Source: DATBAX01 sp963762965
GTDB taxonomy: Bacteria; Acidobacteriota; Terriglobia; Terriglobales; Acidobacteriaceae
Reading direction: 5' to 3'
Assembly: GCA_963762965.1 (NCBI GenBank)
Contig: CAVXME010000006.1
Coordinates: 1 to 64,000, forward strand
DNA: 64,000 nt
Shown here: positions 40,451 to 49,817 of the stretch, one piece after another
Layout of the letters: the number at the start of each line of letters is the position of its first letter
Numbering within the stretch: the stretch's first letter is position 1
Program-made: the position numbers and the translations under genes
The notes under the pieces: generated by a model
Database searches by the model: none
Told to the model about the DNA's origin: nothing
What the model saw: only the letters and a program-made list of their open reading frames with translations

Positions 40451-41353
40451 TTAGTAGAGTTTGCCCGCGATCATAACCGCAGTGGTATCGGGAACTCGAG
40501 TGGAGAGCGATGATTCCCCAATGGCCGAATGGTTCCCCATAAATGATTGGCCGTTGGTTTTGGAAAAGGCGCGGTCCACCATGCCCTCAAACATGGGAAT
40601 GAGGGAATCGGGAGCGCCGGGCTGTTGCAGGTCGCCAAGGCTCTGGTCCCAGCGCTTGGAGGTGAGAAGAACGGTCATGTCATCGCGCTGGGTCTGCTTC
40701 ACGGCCATGTATCCGAACCAAGTGGCAATGGCGGCGTTGTAGGCGAACATGACGATCAGGTTCAATTTGTCTTCGCGGATGTATCCGCTGGCCTGCATGG
40801 CGACGGTCAATTGTTCGACGATGGCAAAGCCGCCAAAACCTAAAGCAACTCCGAAGCTGCGCTGCTTCCAGGAGACGCCCACATAATTGGAGAAGATCAT
40901 AAGGAACAAGACCAGCCCGCACTGGATCATGCGGACACAACGCTGCACCGTGATCACGGCCTGGACCAAGGGCCCGTCGGAAGATGCCGGGCTGGCGGCG
41001 GCAACCACACAGGCCAACAACAGCATGACCAGGCCAGCCCATTTAAATAGAACCGAGCCAAGATCCTTCAGCGCATGGAAGGGACGAAAAATGTCGAGAA
41101 AAATTTCATGAATCACCATGAACCCAATGACCAGGGTCACTCCCGCGCAGATCCAGTAAGTATAGAAATATTCCGCGTAGGTGCCCCATTTGCGGATTGG
41201 GAACAGGATGGCAAAAATCAGGACCTGGGTGGCGATGTAGGTGAGGAACACGGGGAACGTCTTATGCATGCGGCGCCAGAAAATGGCCGCGAGCACACAC
41301 AGCTGAAGGGCCGGATGTGCGATCCAAAGCGCGTTTTCAAGTTGGGGATGCAT
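40451..41353 (-). CDS. Seven-helix-like integral membrane protein, unknown
   Basis: From ATG 41353 the product has 300 residues. It has about seven hydrophobic helices (around 15-30, 35-55, 65-85, 105-125, 140-160, 170-190, 205-225) followed by a 75-residue soluble tail (TQRDDMTVLLTSKRWDQSLG ... MIAGKLY). The first half contains FWRRMHKTFPVFLTYIATQV and WGTYAEYFYTYWICAGVTLV. I do not recognise a family beyond a type often seen as hypothetical in acidobacterial genomes. The frame upstream to 41464 is Ser/Arg-rich and probably non-coding. It may be a sensor, but no signalling domain is fused to it. Confidence 0.72.
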   Translation of the reverse strand: MHPQLENALWIAHPALQLCVLAAIFWRRMHKTFPVFLTYIATQVLIFAILFPIRKWGTYAEYFYTYWICAGVTLVIGFMVIHEIFLDIFRPFHALKDLGSVLFKWAGLVMLLLACVVAAASPASSDGPLVQAVITVQRCVRMIQCGLVLFLMIFSNYVGVSWKQRSFGVALGFGGFAIVEQLTVAMQASGYIREDKLNLIVMFAYNAAIATWFGYMAVKQTQRDDMTVLLTSKRWDQSLGDLQQPGAPDSLIPMFEGMVDRAFSKTNGQSFMGNHSAIGESSLSTRVPDTTAVMIAGKLY

Positions 41354-41621
41354 GTAAGTCGTTGTTTCCGGTTCACGTTCGATGCCGCCACTGCACACTC
41401 TTCTGTTCTTTAGCAATTTGAGGGTAGCACTTCCAGACGAAGGGTCAATGGACGAAAGTAACACAAGGTAACAGTTACCCTAAAGCACTTTTAAAGTATT
41501 GAAACCAAGGAGGATGGGCGCAAAGAACCGGGCTCGCTCAGAGAGTGACATGGTTACCGATTTGGGAATTGGTTGAAATCATTCTTGAACGCTTGGCGTG
41601 GCCGAAAAGCTGAGGGAGAGT

Positions 41622-43103
41622 TTAGCGAACTAGCCGCTGACGTGATTCAGGAATCCGCTGGGACGGGGCTTCTCCCATGAACAAGAAGTAAGAAGAGTTC
41701 CAGAGTGCGGTGGGAATGGTTCCGCGCGAACGGGCGGTGACGATGATGTTGTACTCGTCTGAAGGCGCGAGGTTTTCGATGACCGAGAGCGATGGTTTGG
41801 GCTCGAGCAAGGCCAAGTAATGGAGGAACTGATAAACGTCGGGTGATCCGTTGTAGGACGGCGCGAGGAAAGAGACCTGGGCATTTTCCTGGGTAAAGTG
41901 CCAGGCCAAGGATGCCGCCAGGGCGACGGCTTTTTCGTAATTTTCCTGCGAGACTTTGCCAGTATCGGGATTATCGAAAACGATGCGCAGCTTGCGTTCG
42001 TCCTCGCGGCTGAATTCGCGCACTTTGAGCGAACCGGATTTCGCGGTGGCCTTCCAATCCACGTGGCGGGCGGAATCTTCCGGCAGGTATTCACGGATGC
42101 GATAGAGATCGGAACCACGTCCGCGAATGAAGGTTTCGAATTCGCCAGTGATCAGCGGCAGCACTTCGAATAATTCGTCCGCCGGTTCCACGGAAGGATA
42201 AACGATGATTTCGCGGGCCAGGAAAACGCGGCGGGTCTTATTGAGGAAGGCGAAAGGAAAACGAGTGGCGAGACCAAGGCTTTCCTGCTGGTAGCGGCCG
42301 CGGCGGGAGAAATGCAAATCGAGATCGGCGGCGAGTTCGCAGCCGGCCGGGAGATAAGCGAAATAGGCAGAGCCTTGGAAAATTTCTGGTGGCGCGCCGG
42401 AACTTTTTGCGACCCGGCGAAGTTTGCGGTCGGGCACTCGAATCCATTGCTGTGCAGGGGGACGTCCAGGTGGAAGACCGAAAGTGTCCGGCACCCAGCG
42501 CCAGCGTTCCTCAGATTTCTTTTTCTTGAGCGATACCACATTGACCGAGAAAGAGGGTAGCCAGCGCCGGCCGTTGCGCAGCAAAATCCTAGCCAGCATT
42601 TGACGGCCGGCAAACACGTGCTCGGGTAGGCGGACATCCAATTGCAGATGGCGCAAAACCATGGCCGAAGCGATGCCTGAAACCAAAATGGCCGACAGCA
42701 TGGCGGCGACTACGATGTAGAGCAGATTGTTTCCGGTGTTCAGGGCGGCGACGCCGATCAGCAGCACCACTGCGACATAGGCGATTCCGGCGCGCGTGAC
42801 TTCGTAATCGAAAGCGTCGCGCAGGCGGGAGCCGGCGACCCGGCGGGCCAGATAGGGGACAGTGGTCAATCCCACAACCACGGCCAGCACCAGGGCGATG
42901 GAAGCCAGGGCGACAGTAGCCCAGAGATTTCCCGCATCGCGCGAGACCGTGGAGAAGAGCGCTGCGGCAAAGGCAAGACCCAAGCCAATGATGGCCAGAA
43001 AAAAGCGTACCCATACTTCAGGGATTTCCAGATGCAGGGCTTGGGTGAGGCGCTGAAGGATGGGAAGACGCGGGGCCGAAGCGGATTGGACGAAAGCGGA
43101 CAT
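41622..43103 (-). CDS. DUF58-domain membrane protein
   Basis: The 493-residue product has N-terminal membrane helices at about 33-55, 63-83, 105-125 and 125-150, then a soluble region with the DUF58 core FIRGRGSDLYRIREYLPEDS followed by HVDWKATAKSGSLKVREFS near 325-365. The C-terminal part has a degenerate VWA-like fold. DUF58 proteins are commonly encoded with MoxR AAA+ ATPases and transglutaminase-like proteins and are thought to act in envelope or metal-centre assembly. Here no MoxR gene is adjacent, so context is lacking. The start ATG 43103 has no clear ribosome site. Confidence 0.85.
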   Translation of the reverse strand: MSAFVQSASAPRLPILQRLTQALHLEIPEVWVRFFLAIIGLGLAFAAALFSTVSRDAGNLWATVALASIALVLAVVVGLTTVPYLARRVAGSRLRDAFDYEVTRAGIAYVAVVLLIGVAALNTGNNLLYIVVAAMLSAILVSGIASAMVLRHLQLDVRLPEHVFAGRQMLARILLRNGRRWLPSFSVNVVSLKKKKSEERWRWVPDTFGLPPGRPPAQQWIRVPDRKLRRVAKSSGAPPEIFQGSAYFAYLPAGCELAADLDLHFSRRGRYQQESLGLATRFPFAFLNKTRRVFLAREIIVYPSVEPADELFEVLPLITGEFETFIRGRGSDLYRIREYLPEDSARHVDWKATAKSGSLKVREFSREDERKLRIVFDNPDTGKVSQENYEKAVALAASLAWHFTQENAQVSFLAPSYNGSPDVYQFLHYLALLEPKPSLSVIENLAPSDEYNIIVTARSRGTIPTALWNSSYFLFMGEAPSQRIPESRQRLVR

Positions 43104-43283
43104 AGCTTTTTGTCATTTCGAGCAAAGCGTCATTTCGAGCGAATCGAAAATCTGCTTTTCCTCGCCGCGAGCAGAAACCAGATTCCTCGGCGCTTCGCTT
43201 CTCGGAATCACAAGACTTAAGATTACGGGACGACAAGCTTTAAGGTAGGTTGAGGGTACCATCCGCCTTATCAGGCAGCAACG

Positions 43284-44180
43284 TTACGCAGGTGTGGAAG
43301 ATGGCGTTCTGCTCAGGAACTCCGCCACCGCATGGTTGAATTCATCGGGGACCTCTTCGTAGGGTAAATGGCCGACACCGTCGAAGATCCGTACCTGGCA
43401 GTTCGCAAATTGTTTACGCAAGGGCGCGGCCGAGGCGGGATTGACGGCGGGGTCCGCGCCGCCCCATAGCAGCAGGGTCGGAATGTGGGCGATGCGCGGC
43501 AGTGCAGATTGCAATTCTGCCAGGTCGCGGTCCCAGGTGCGCAGAACTCCCAAGCCGTGTTCGAAGACTCCAGGAATAGTGAACGGCGTGGAGTAGCCTT
43601 CGAGCGTACCGGGGCGGATGCGGCGCGGGTCGCCGTAGAGCCGGCGCAAGAGGTAGCTGTGGGTGAAGCTGAGATGCGGAGCCAGGCGCAGAAAAACCGG
43701 GGCCACGGGACGGCTACTCAGAAATGCCGCCAGGGGAGCGCCTTTGCGTGACCAGGGATTGACCGGCGCGACTAAAACCAGGCGGTGAATTCGTTCCGGG
43801 GCCAAGGCGGCGGCCATCATGGACACCGCGCCACCATGCGAAGTCCCGAGCAGATCGCAGGATTCGACGCCTACCGAATCGAGAAACAAGAGCAGACGCT
43901 CGGCGCTGGCCCGCAAACTACAGTCAATGCCGGGGGGACGATCGGAGAAACCGACTCCCAACATATCCACCGCGTGCACGGTGGCCTGCTGCGCCAAAAC
44001 CGGAATGGCATAGCGCCAGGAAAAAGAATATCCCAAGAGTCCGTGCAGCAGCAGGAGTGGCGGGCCATCACCGCTGCGCAAGTAACGCATGCGCGCCCCA
44101 TCCAAAGTGATCCAGTGGTCCTCAATGGACTGAGTCAGCGGCGGATTCGGTTGGGCAACGATGGCTGTGTTTGCGTTCAT
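43284..44180 (-). CDS. Alpha/beta hydrolase
   Basis: From ATG 44180 the product has 298 residues. It shows the oxyanion LLLLHGLLGYSFSWRY, DMLGVGFSDRPPG, nucleophile elbow GTSHGGAV with Ser, acid Asp in LLLWGGADPAVNP and catalytic His in FDGVGHLPYEEVPDEF. This is a typical proline iminopeptidase / haloalkane-dehalogenase-like hydrolase; substrate unknown. The 20 residues before the chosen start are almost all Lys/Arg/Thr (KKDKKRKSKIKTKT) and are probably not translated. A plus-strand hairpin with T-run lies in the upstream gap. Confidence 0.87.
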   Translation of the reverse strand: MNANTAIVAQPNPPLTQSIEDHWITLDGARMRYLRSGDGPPLLLLHGLLGYSFSWRYAIPVLAQQATVHAVDMLGVGFSDRPPGIDCSLRASAERLLLFLDSVGVESCDLLGTSHGGAVSMMAAALAPERIHRLVLVAPVNPWSRKGAPLAAFLSSRPVAPVFLRLAPHLSFTHSYLLRRLYGDPRRIRPGTLEGYSTPFTIPGVFEHGLGVLRTWDRDLAELQSALPRIAHIPTLLLWGGADPAVNPASAAPLRKQFANCQVRIFDGVGHLPYEEVPDEFNHAVAEFLSRTPSSTPA

Positions 44181-44292
44181 TGTCTTTGTCTTAATCTTGC
44201 TTTTTCTTTTCTTGTCTTTTTTTCTTGCCGTGGGAGACAACTATTTTGTGGTTGCGAGATTCTATTTAGATGATATCGCCTCTTTCGCTTGC

Positions 44293-44323
44293 GTAGGGGA
44301 GCTTCGGCTTCCCTACTTTTTTT
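44293..44323 (+). terminator. Plus-strand intrinsic terminator with no gene upstream
   Basis: A 10-bp stem (44293-44302 with 44307-44316, one G-U pair) closes on a UUCG tetraloop and is followed by seven T residues. It is a textbook terminator for plus-strand transcription, but the nearest upstream gene is on the minus strand. Confidence 0.7.
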
Positions 44324-44346
44324 GTTTCAGGCTCAGCTTGAGCTTT

Positions 44347-44394
44347 GGGCTCTTGGCTCTCGGCTCTGGGCTCTCGGCTCTGGGCTCTTGGCTT
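44347..44394. repeat. Short tandem repeat of GGCTCT units
   Basis: Seven GGCTCT/GGCTCTC/GGGCTCT words follow each other over 48 bases, with a period of about 7-8 and a higher-order period near 15. It lies in non-coding DNA and could vary in length between strains. Confidence 0.65.
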
Positions 44395-44706
44395 CATGCT
44401 CCGGGTTGTGAAGAACGGAGGGCGGATTTGCTTTTCTTTGCTCTCGACTCCTTAGCTGCGTACGTGGGTTTCCAGAACATTCATTCCCATATCGGGAGCC
44501 GTAACATTCTCACCTCCAACGAGTTACCAATCCTCACAGAAACATTCCAAAAAGCATAGCCTTGCTGGAACTGGGCTTCTATAATCGTGAAAGTATTGTT
44601 TTTGAAGGCACTTAGAGTCCGCATTATGGCTTTGGACGTGGCAGCGAACGTGCATACTTTACGACCGGGAAGCCCGGGTGTAAGCCCGAGTGTGCCGTTG
44701 CGGTCG

Positions 44707-47526
44707 ATGAACAAGGACTTCCAAATTCGTTTTAACGCTGGCCTGCTCATCCTGCTGACCGTGGCGGCGATCACCTTCGCGGCCATCAATTTTCAAAAAG
44801 AACGAGAATACCAATCCCCCACGGACGGCGTTCGCTGGGTTGAGTCAAGTGGCGGCTTGCGAGTCGAGCGGCTGGAAGCAAATGGGCCAGGAGCCAAGGC
44901 CGGCATCAAGGTGGGCGATCAGCTTACCGCCATTGCCGGACATGAAGTCAAGAATACTGCCGGCCTGGATGGGCAACTGTACCGCGCCGGAGTGTGGTCG
45001 AAGGCCACCTACTCGTTGATACGGCAGTCGGTGCCGGTGGATGCAGTTGTAATCCTGGCGCCAGTGGATAAATCGGTCAATCAATGGAAGCGCTTCATCG
45101 CGCTGATCTATCTGGGAATCGGCCTGTACGTGCTGTTGCGCCGCTGGACGGCACCCAGCTCCACACATTTTTATATCTTCTGCCTGGTCTCGTTTGTTTT
45201 CTACTCGTTCAGTTTTACCGGGAAGTTGAACCCGTTTGATTGGACCATTTTTTGGGGCAATGAAGTTGCCTGGCTGCTTCAGCCTGCCTTGTTTCTGCAC
45301 TTTGTGCTGGTGTTTCCGGAGCGGCGCAATTTCGTTCAAAAACACCGCTGGATCATTCCGGTGGTTTACCTGCCCGGACTATTTTTGCTGGCCATGTACG
45401 TTTTCTCGCTGACCTTCCTGAAGGCGAGTGGCAACCTGAGTTGGAACCTCGACCGGCTGCAAATGGGCTATCTGGCATTGTTCTTTATCGCGGCGGCGGG
45501 AGCGCTCTGGTATTGCTATCGCCGCGCGAGCACGCCCATCCTGCGCCAGCAGTTGAAGTGGATCACGCGAGGTACGATTCTCTCCATCACGCCGTTCACT
45601 TTGTTTTATGTGGTCCCTTATTTGAGCGGCACGCTGCCGACGCTGGGGATATCGGTGTTGTCCCTGGCCCTGCTGCCGTTGACTTTCGGATACGCCATCT
45701 TCCGTTACCGGCTGATGGATGTGGACCTGATTTTCAAGCGCGGCATGGTGTCCACGCTGGCCGCGGCGGCCATTGTGGGAGCTTATTTTGCGGCCTCGGC
45801 GGGCATTGCCGAGCTGGTGCGGTTGCAAATCCCCAACTCCGGCTCGATTGGGCTGGTGCTGGCCATGGTGATTGCGGCGCTGCTGTTTGATCCCGTCCGC
45901 AAATGGATCCAGGAGCGCATTGACCAGTTCTTCTATCGCAGCCACTACGACTACCGGAAAACGCTGATTGAGTTCGGGCGTGAACTGAATGCCGAAACCG
46001 ATTTAGACAAAATGCTGAGCTCGGTGGTGGACCGGCTGTCGCGCACCTTGATGGTGGACCGCATGGCGTTGTTTTTGGCGACGGGCGAGGGGTCACAGAA
46101 ATTCGTGCTGGCGAAATCGTTTGGCATGACGCAGACCAGCGGCCTGGATTTTGATTTCCTGGGCGCGCCCCGGCCGGAGATGGAAGCCGGGCACTTGTTT
46201 TTCGACAACACTCACCTGGTGCCGCGGGAAGCGCCAAGCGCACAGGAAGCCATCGCAAAGCTCGACCTCAACTACTACATTCCCTGCCGGGCGCAGAAGC
46301 ACACGGTGGCCGCCATTGGCCTGGGCAAGACGGTGGAAGGAGATTTTCTGACCAGCGAAGACATTGAGTTGCTGGAAACTTTGGCGGGCTATCTGGGTAT
46401 CGCCATTCAGAATGCCCGGCTGTACGCGTCTTTGGAAAAGAAGGTTGCGGAGTACGAGCGGCTGAAGGACTTCAACGAGAACATCGTCGAGTCCATCAAT
46501 GTGGGCGTGCTGGCGGTGGATCTGGCGGACCGGGTGGAATCGTGGAACTCGCAGATGGAAGTGATGTATGCGCTGCCGCGGTGGCAGGCCTTAACTCGTC
46601 CTCTGAGCGAGGTTTTCCCGGCGGCGTTTGTGGAAGAGTTTTACCGGGTGCGGCAAAACTCGGGAATCCATAACCTCTACAAATTCCGGCTGGGGACGCA
46701 GGCGGGCGAAACCCGGATTGTCAACGTGGCCATCGCTCCGCTGGTGACCAGAAAGTTCAACGTGATTGGGCGGCTGATCATCATGGATGACATCACGGAG
46801 CGGGTTGAATTGGAATCGCAACTATCGCAGGCCGACAAACTTTCTTCTATTGGCTTGCTGGCGGCAGGAGTGGCGCATGAAGTCAACACACCGCTGGCTG
46901 TGATTTCTTCGTATGCGCAGATGCTTTCGAAGCAGCTTCAGGGCGATCCGGCCAAAGGCGCATTGATGGAGAAAATCACGCGGCAGACTTTCCGGGCGTC
47001 GGAAATTGTCAACAATCTGCTGAATTTTTCGCGCACCAGCGGAACTGAGTTTAAGGATGTGGATGTCAACGGCATCATTTTGGACACGCTGGCGTTGCTG
47101 GAACACCAATTCAAGACTGCAAGAATCAGGGTCGAAGATGAGTTGTCCGATCATCTGCCGCGCATTACCGGCAATCCGGGACGGTTGCAACAGGTTTTCC
47201 TGAATCTGTTCTTGAACGCCCGCGATGCCATGCCCGACGGCGGAACGCTGCGGGTCATGACCTCCAACGGCGACGGCGTGAGCGTCGTGGTTTCCGATAC
47301 AGGCAGTGGGATCGCGCAGGAGCACATCCGCCGCATTTACGATCCCTTCTTCACCACGAAAACGTCGCCGCAAGAAGGCCAGGGCCGCGGCACAGGACTG
47401 GGCCTCTCGGTGACTTACGGCATTATTCAGGAACATGCGGGAAAGATCCGCGTGGAGAGCCGGCCCGGCGAAGGCACAACTTTTTACGTCGATTTCCCCA
47501 TGACCAAGAAAGCAGTCAATGTCTGA
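44707..47526 (+). CDS. Membrane histidine kinase with PDZ, GAF and PAS domains
   Basis: From ATG 44707 the product has 939 residues. Order: one membrane helix (8-28), PDZ-like domain (about 45-115, NGPGAKAGIKVGDQLTAIAG), six or seven membrane helices (about 128-420), GAF domain (about 445-590), PAS domain (about 605-700), HisKA with His724 in GVAHEVNTPLAVISS, and HATPase with NLFLNARDAM, SDTGSGI and GTGLGLSVTYGI. The extracytoplasmic PDZ suggests sensing of unfolded or cleaved peptide ends, which is unusual in histidine kinases. It overlaps the NtrC-type regulator gene by 8 bases and surely phosphorylates it. A GTG at 44587 and ATG at 44626 are in frame; no start has a good ribosome site. Confidence 0.88.
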   Translation: MNKDFQIRFNAGLLILLTVAAITFAAINFQKEREYQSPTDGVRWVESSGGLRVERLEANGPGAKAGIKVGDQLTAIAGHEVKNTAGLDGQLYRAGVWSKATYSLIRQSVPVDAVVILAPVDKSVNQWKRFIALIYLGIGLYVLLRRWTAPSSTHFYIFCLVSFVFYSFSFTGKLNPFDWTIFWGNEVAWLLQPALFLHFVLVFPERRNFVQKHRWIIPVVYLPGLFLLAMYVFSLTFLKASGNLSWNLDRLQMGYLALFFIAAAGALWYCYRRASTPILRQQLKWITRGTILSITPFTLFYVVPYLSGTLPTLGISVLSLALLPLTFGYAIFRYRLMDVDLIFKRGMVSTLAAAAIVGAYFAASAGIAELVRLQIPNSGSIGLVLAMVIAALLFDPVRKWIQERIDQFFYRSHYDYRKTLIEFGRELNAETDLDKMLSSVVDRLSRTLMVDRMALFLATGEGSQKFVLAKSFGMTQTSGLDFDFLGAPRPEMEAGHLFFDNTHLVPREAPSAQEAIAKLDLNYYIPCRAQKHTVAAIGLGKTVEGDFLTSEDIELLETLAGYLGIAIQNARLYASLEKKVAEYERLKDFNENIVESINVGVLAVDLADRVESWNSQMEVMYALPRWQALTRPLSEVFPAAFVEEFYRVRQNSGIHNLYKFRLGTQAGETRIVNVAIAPLVTRKFNVIGRLIIMDDITERVELESQLSQADKLSSIGLLAAGVAHEVNTPLAVISSYAQMLSKQLQGDPAKGALMEKITRQTFRASEIVNNLLNFSRTSGTEFKDVDVNGIILDTLALLEHQFKTARIRVEDELSDHLPRITGNPGRLQQVFLNLFLNARDAMPDGGTLRVMTSNGDGVSVVVSDTGSGIAQEHIRRIYDPFFTTKTSPQEGQGRGTGLGLSVTYGIIQEHAGKIRVESRPGEGTTFYVDFPMTKKAVNV

Positions 47527-48955
47527 GGCCGCAGTCATCACGAGCCGTCAACTGGGCGAAAGCTCGTCTTCCCCGGTGGGCTCGATTCTCATCATCGACG
47601 ATGAAGCCGAGATCCGCGAGTCGCTGCAGACTTTGCTGGAACTCGAAGGCTACATCGTCGACACCGCTGCGACAGGCGAAGAAGGCCTAACACGCATCGG
47701 GCAGAGCACGTTCGACCTCGTGCTGCTCGACCTGGCGCTCCCTGATCGTGATGGCATGGACCTGCTGGCGGAACTTCGGACTCATGATTCGCAACTCGCC
47801 ATCATCATGATCACTGCCTACGGCACCGTTGAGAACGCAGTCAAGGCGATGCAGGCCGGGGCGGCAAATTTCGTCCAAAAGCCCTGGGACAACGAAAAAC
47901 TGCTCGCTGACGTGCGTGCCACCGTCGCGCGGCACCGCGCGGAAGAAGAAAACATTCAGCTGAAGCGCGCTCTCAAGCAGCGCTACAACTTTGAAAACAT
48001 CGTGGGCAAGAGCGAGCCCATGCTGAAGATTTTCGACCTGGTAGCACAAGTGGCGCCGAGCCGGTCGACAGTATTGCTGCAAGGCGAGAGTGGGACTGGG
48101 AAAGAACTCATCGCCAAAGCTATTCACTTGAATTCGACGCGCCGCGATCGGCCCTTTGTTCCGGTGAACACTGGCTCGATGCCGGCGGACTTGCTCGAAT
48201 CCACCTTATTCGGGCACGTGAAGGGCGCGTTTACCAGCGCCATCGCCTCGAAAAAAGGTCTGTTCGAAATTGCCGATAAAGGCACGTTGTTCCTGGACGA
48301 AATCGGGACCATGGGCATGGATACGCAGGCCAAGATTCTGCGCGTATTGCAAGATCGCAAGTTCATGCACCTGGGCGGTGTGCATGAATTGCAGGTGGAT
48401 GTTCGCATCATCGCGGCCACCAACGTAGATCTGGCGCAGCACGTGCGCGAGGGCAAGTTCCGCGAAGATCTTTATTACCGGCTGAACGTGATTACGATAG
48501 AACTTCCGCCGCTGCGGCAGCGCAAGCAGGACATCCCGTTACTGGTGGACTTTTTTCTGCATCGCTATTCGCAGGAAAATGAACGTCCGTTGCGAAGGAT
48601 CACGCCGGAAGCACTGCGGCCGTTGCTGACTTACTCCTGGCCGGGAAACGTCCGCGAATTGGAAAACGTGATGGAACGCGCGGTTGTGTTGTCGTCTGGC
48701 ACGGAGATCGGGCCGGATCTGCTTCCCGACCAGATCGCCGGGCGCGGGACGGCGTTCCCCATGCTGGAGCATCGGGGAGATGCGTCCTTGTTCGACATCA
48801 TGGAAGATTGCGAGCGCCACATCCTGGTGGACATGCTCGAAAAGTGCAACTGGAACCAGACTGAGGCGGCCGAACGCTTCCACGTACCGCTTTCCACTCT
48901 TAACCAGAAAATCAAACGGCTGAATATCGAGATCAAGAAAAAGACCAGAGAGTAG
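47519..48955 (+). CDS. NtrC-family sigma-54-dependent response regulator
   Basis: The 478-residue protein has a receiver domain (about 22-140; phosphoacceptor Asp71 in LLDLALPDRDG), an AAA+ domain (about 160-395; Walker A GESGTGKE at 189-196, Walker B FLDEIG near 258-263, arginine finger region RREDLYYRL-like FREDLYYRLNV) and a Fis-type HTH (about 435-475; WNQTEAAERFHVPLSTLNQK). Such proteins activate sigma-54 promoters after phosphorylation. The loop that contacts sigma-54 reads GAFTSA at 236-241 instead of GAFTGA. It overlaps the kinase gene by 8 bases, so the pair is co-translated. Its targets might include the lipid-transport genes next door. Confidence 0.93.
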   Translation: MSEAAVITSRQLGESSSSPVGSILIIDDEAEIRESLQTLLELEGYIVDTAATGEEGLTRIGQSTFDLVLLDLALPDRDGMDLLAELRTHDSQLAIIMITAYGTVENAVKAMQAGAANFVQKPWDNEKLLADVRATVARHRAEEENIQLKRALKQRYNFENIVGKSEPMLKIFDLVAQVAPSRSTVLLQGESGTGKELIAKAIHLNSTRRDRPFVPVNTGSMPADLLESTLFGHVKGAFTSAIASKKGLFEIADKGTLFLDEIGTMGMDTQAKILRVLQDRKFMHLGGVHELQVDVRIIAATNVDLAQHVREGKFREDLYYRLNVITIELPPLRQRKQDIPLLVDFFLHRYSQENERPLRRITPEALRPLLTYSWPGNVRELENVMERAVVLSSGTEIGPDLLPDQIAGRGTAFPMLEHRGDASLFDIMEDCERHILVDMLEKCNWNQTEAAERFHVPLSTLNQKIKRLNIEIKKKTRE

Positions 48956-49031
48956 CCTGCGAATTCGCATCGAGAGGCTGAAAGCTATCGCTGCGTCTGC
49001 TATAGTTCCGTGATAGTCACTCCCAAACGCA

Positions 49032-49814
49032 ATGGAACTGATCTCGCCCACGGAGTTTGCCAAGGAAAAGGTGCAGGCGGTACAGGATTATGCTGTGCTG
49101 GCGGGCCGCTCCGTTTCCAACCTGTTCGGACATCCTCGCTATTTTGCGGACATCATGCAGCAGGCCGATCTGATCGGCGTGGGATCACTTCCGATCATCA
49201 TCCTTGCCGGCCTATCCATCGGCGCCGAGTTGGCCTTAAACAGCGCCGCCACCCTGGAAAAATTCGGTTCACTTTCCCTCATCGGCCAATTGGTTTCAAT
49301 CGGAATGGTCACCGAACTGGGGCCCATCATCACCGGACTCATGGTGGCTGGGCGCAACGCTTCCGGCATGGCCAGCGAACTTGGTTCCATGGTGGTGACG
49401 GAGCAAATCGACGCCATGCGGGCCCTGGGCACCGACCCCATGAAGAAACTGGTGGCGCCGCGGGTGGCTTCCACGGTGTTCATGCTGTTTTTTCTGACCA
49501 TCATCGCCGATCTTCTGGGGCTGATCGGCGGAGGCATTATCTCGCGGCTCATTTTTGGGATTGATTCGCGGCAATATTGGAATTCCGCATGGCAGGCGCT
49601 CGCCTTTCGGGATGTTTTTACCGGGCTGGTGAAACCGCTGTTTTTCGGGTTCATTATCGCCACGGTCGGGTGTTACTACGGGATGACGACCAAGGGCGGG
49701 ACGCAGGGCGTAGGCAAGGCGACCACCCAGGCCATGGTGGCGTCTTCGGTGCTGATTTTGATTGTAAATTTCTTCATCACCAAATTTATGATGGCGGTAT
49801 TGGGCGCTCACTAG
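49032..49814 (+). CDS. mlaE: MlaE-family lipid ABC transporter permease
   Basis: The 260-residue protein has five or so membrane helices and the MlaE core: PIIILAGLSIGAELALNSA, LGPIITGLMVAGRNASGMASE with ELGSMVVTEQIDAMRALGTDP, and a final VGCYYGMTTKGGTQGVGKAT. MlaE moves phospholipids between inner and outer membrane with MlaF ATPase and an MlaD MCE protein. The ATPase gene follows after 3 bases, but no MlaD gene is in the next 1 kb. The ATG at 49032 has TATAGT about 27 bases upstream. It lies 76 bases after the NtrC-type regulator. Confidence 0.93.
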   Translation: MELISPTEFAKEKVQAVQDYAVLAGRSVSNLFGHPRYFADIMQQADLIGVGSLPIIILAGLSIGAELALNSAATLEKFGSLSLIGQLVSIGMVTELGPIITGLMVAGRNASGMASELGSMVVTEQIDAMRALGTDPMKKLVAPRVASTVFMLFFLTIIADLLGLIGGGIISRLIFGIDSRQYWNSAWQALAFRDVFTGLVKPLFFGFIIATVGCYYGMTTKGGTQGVGKATTQAMVASSVLILIVNFFITKFMMAVLGAH

Positions 49815-49817
49815 GTA

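Larger units (their letters stand above)
44181..44706. other. 526-bp divergent gap upstream of the large histidine kinase
   Basis: It contains an orphan plus-strand terminator-like hairpin (44293-44323), a short tandem repeat (44347-44394) and a plus-strand TATAAT at 44581-44586. The last, 120 bases before the kinase ATG, could drive the kinase operon. The kinase frame is open back to GTG 44587, but this GTG lies directly behind the -10 and the encoded stretch looks non-family. Confidence 0.5.
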
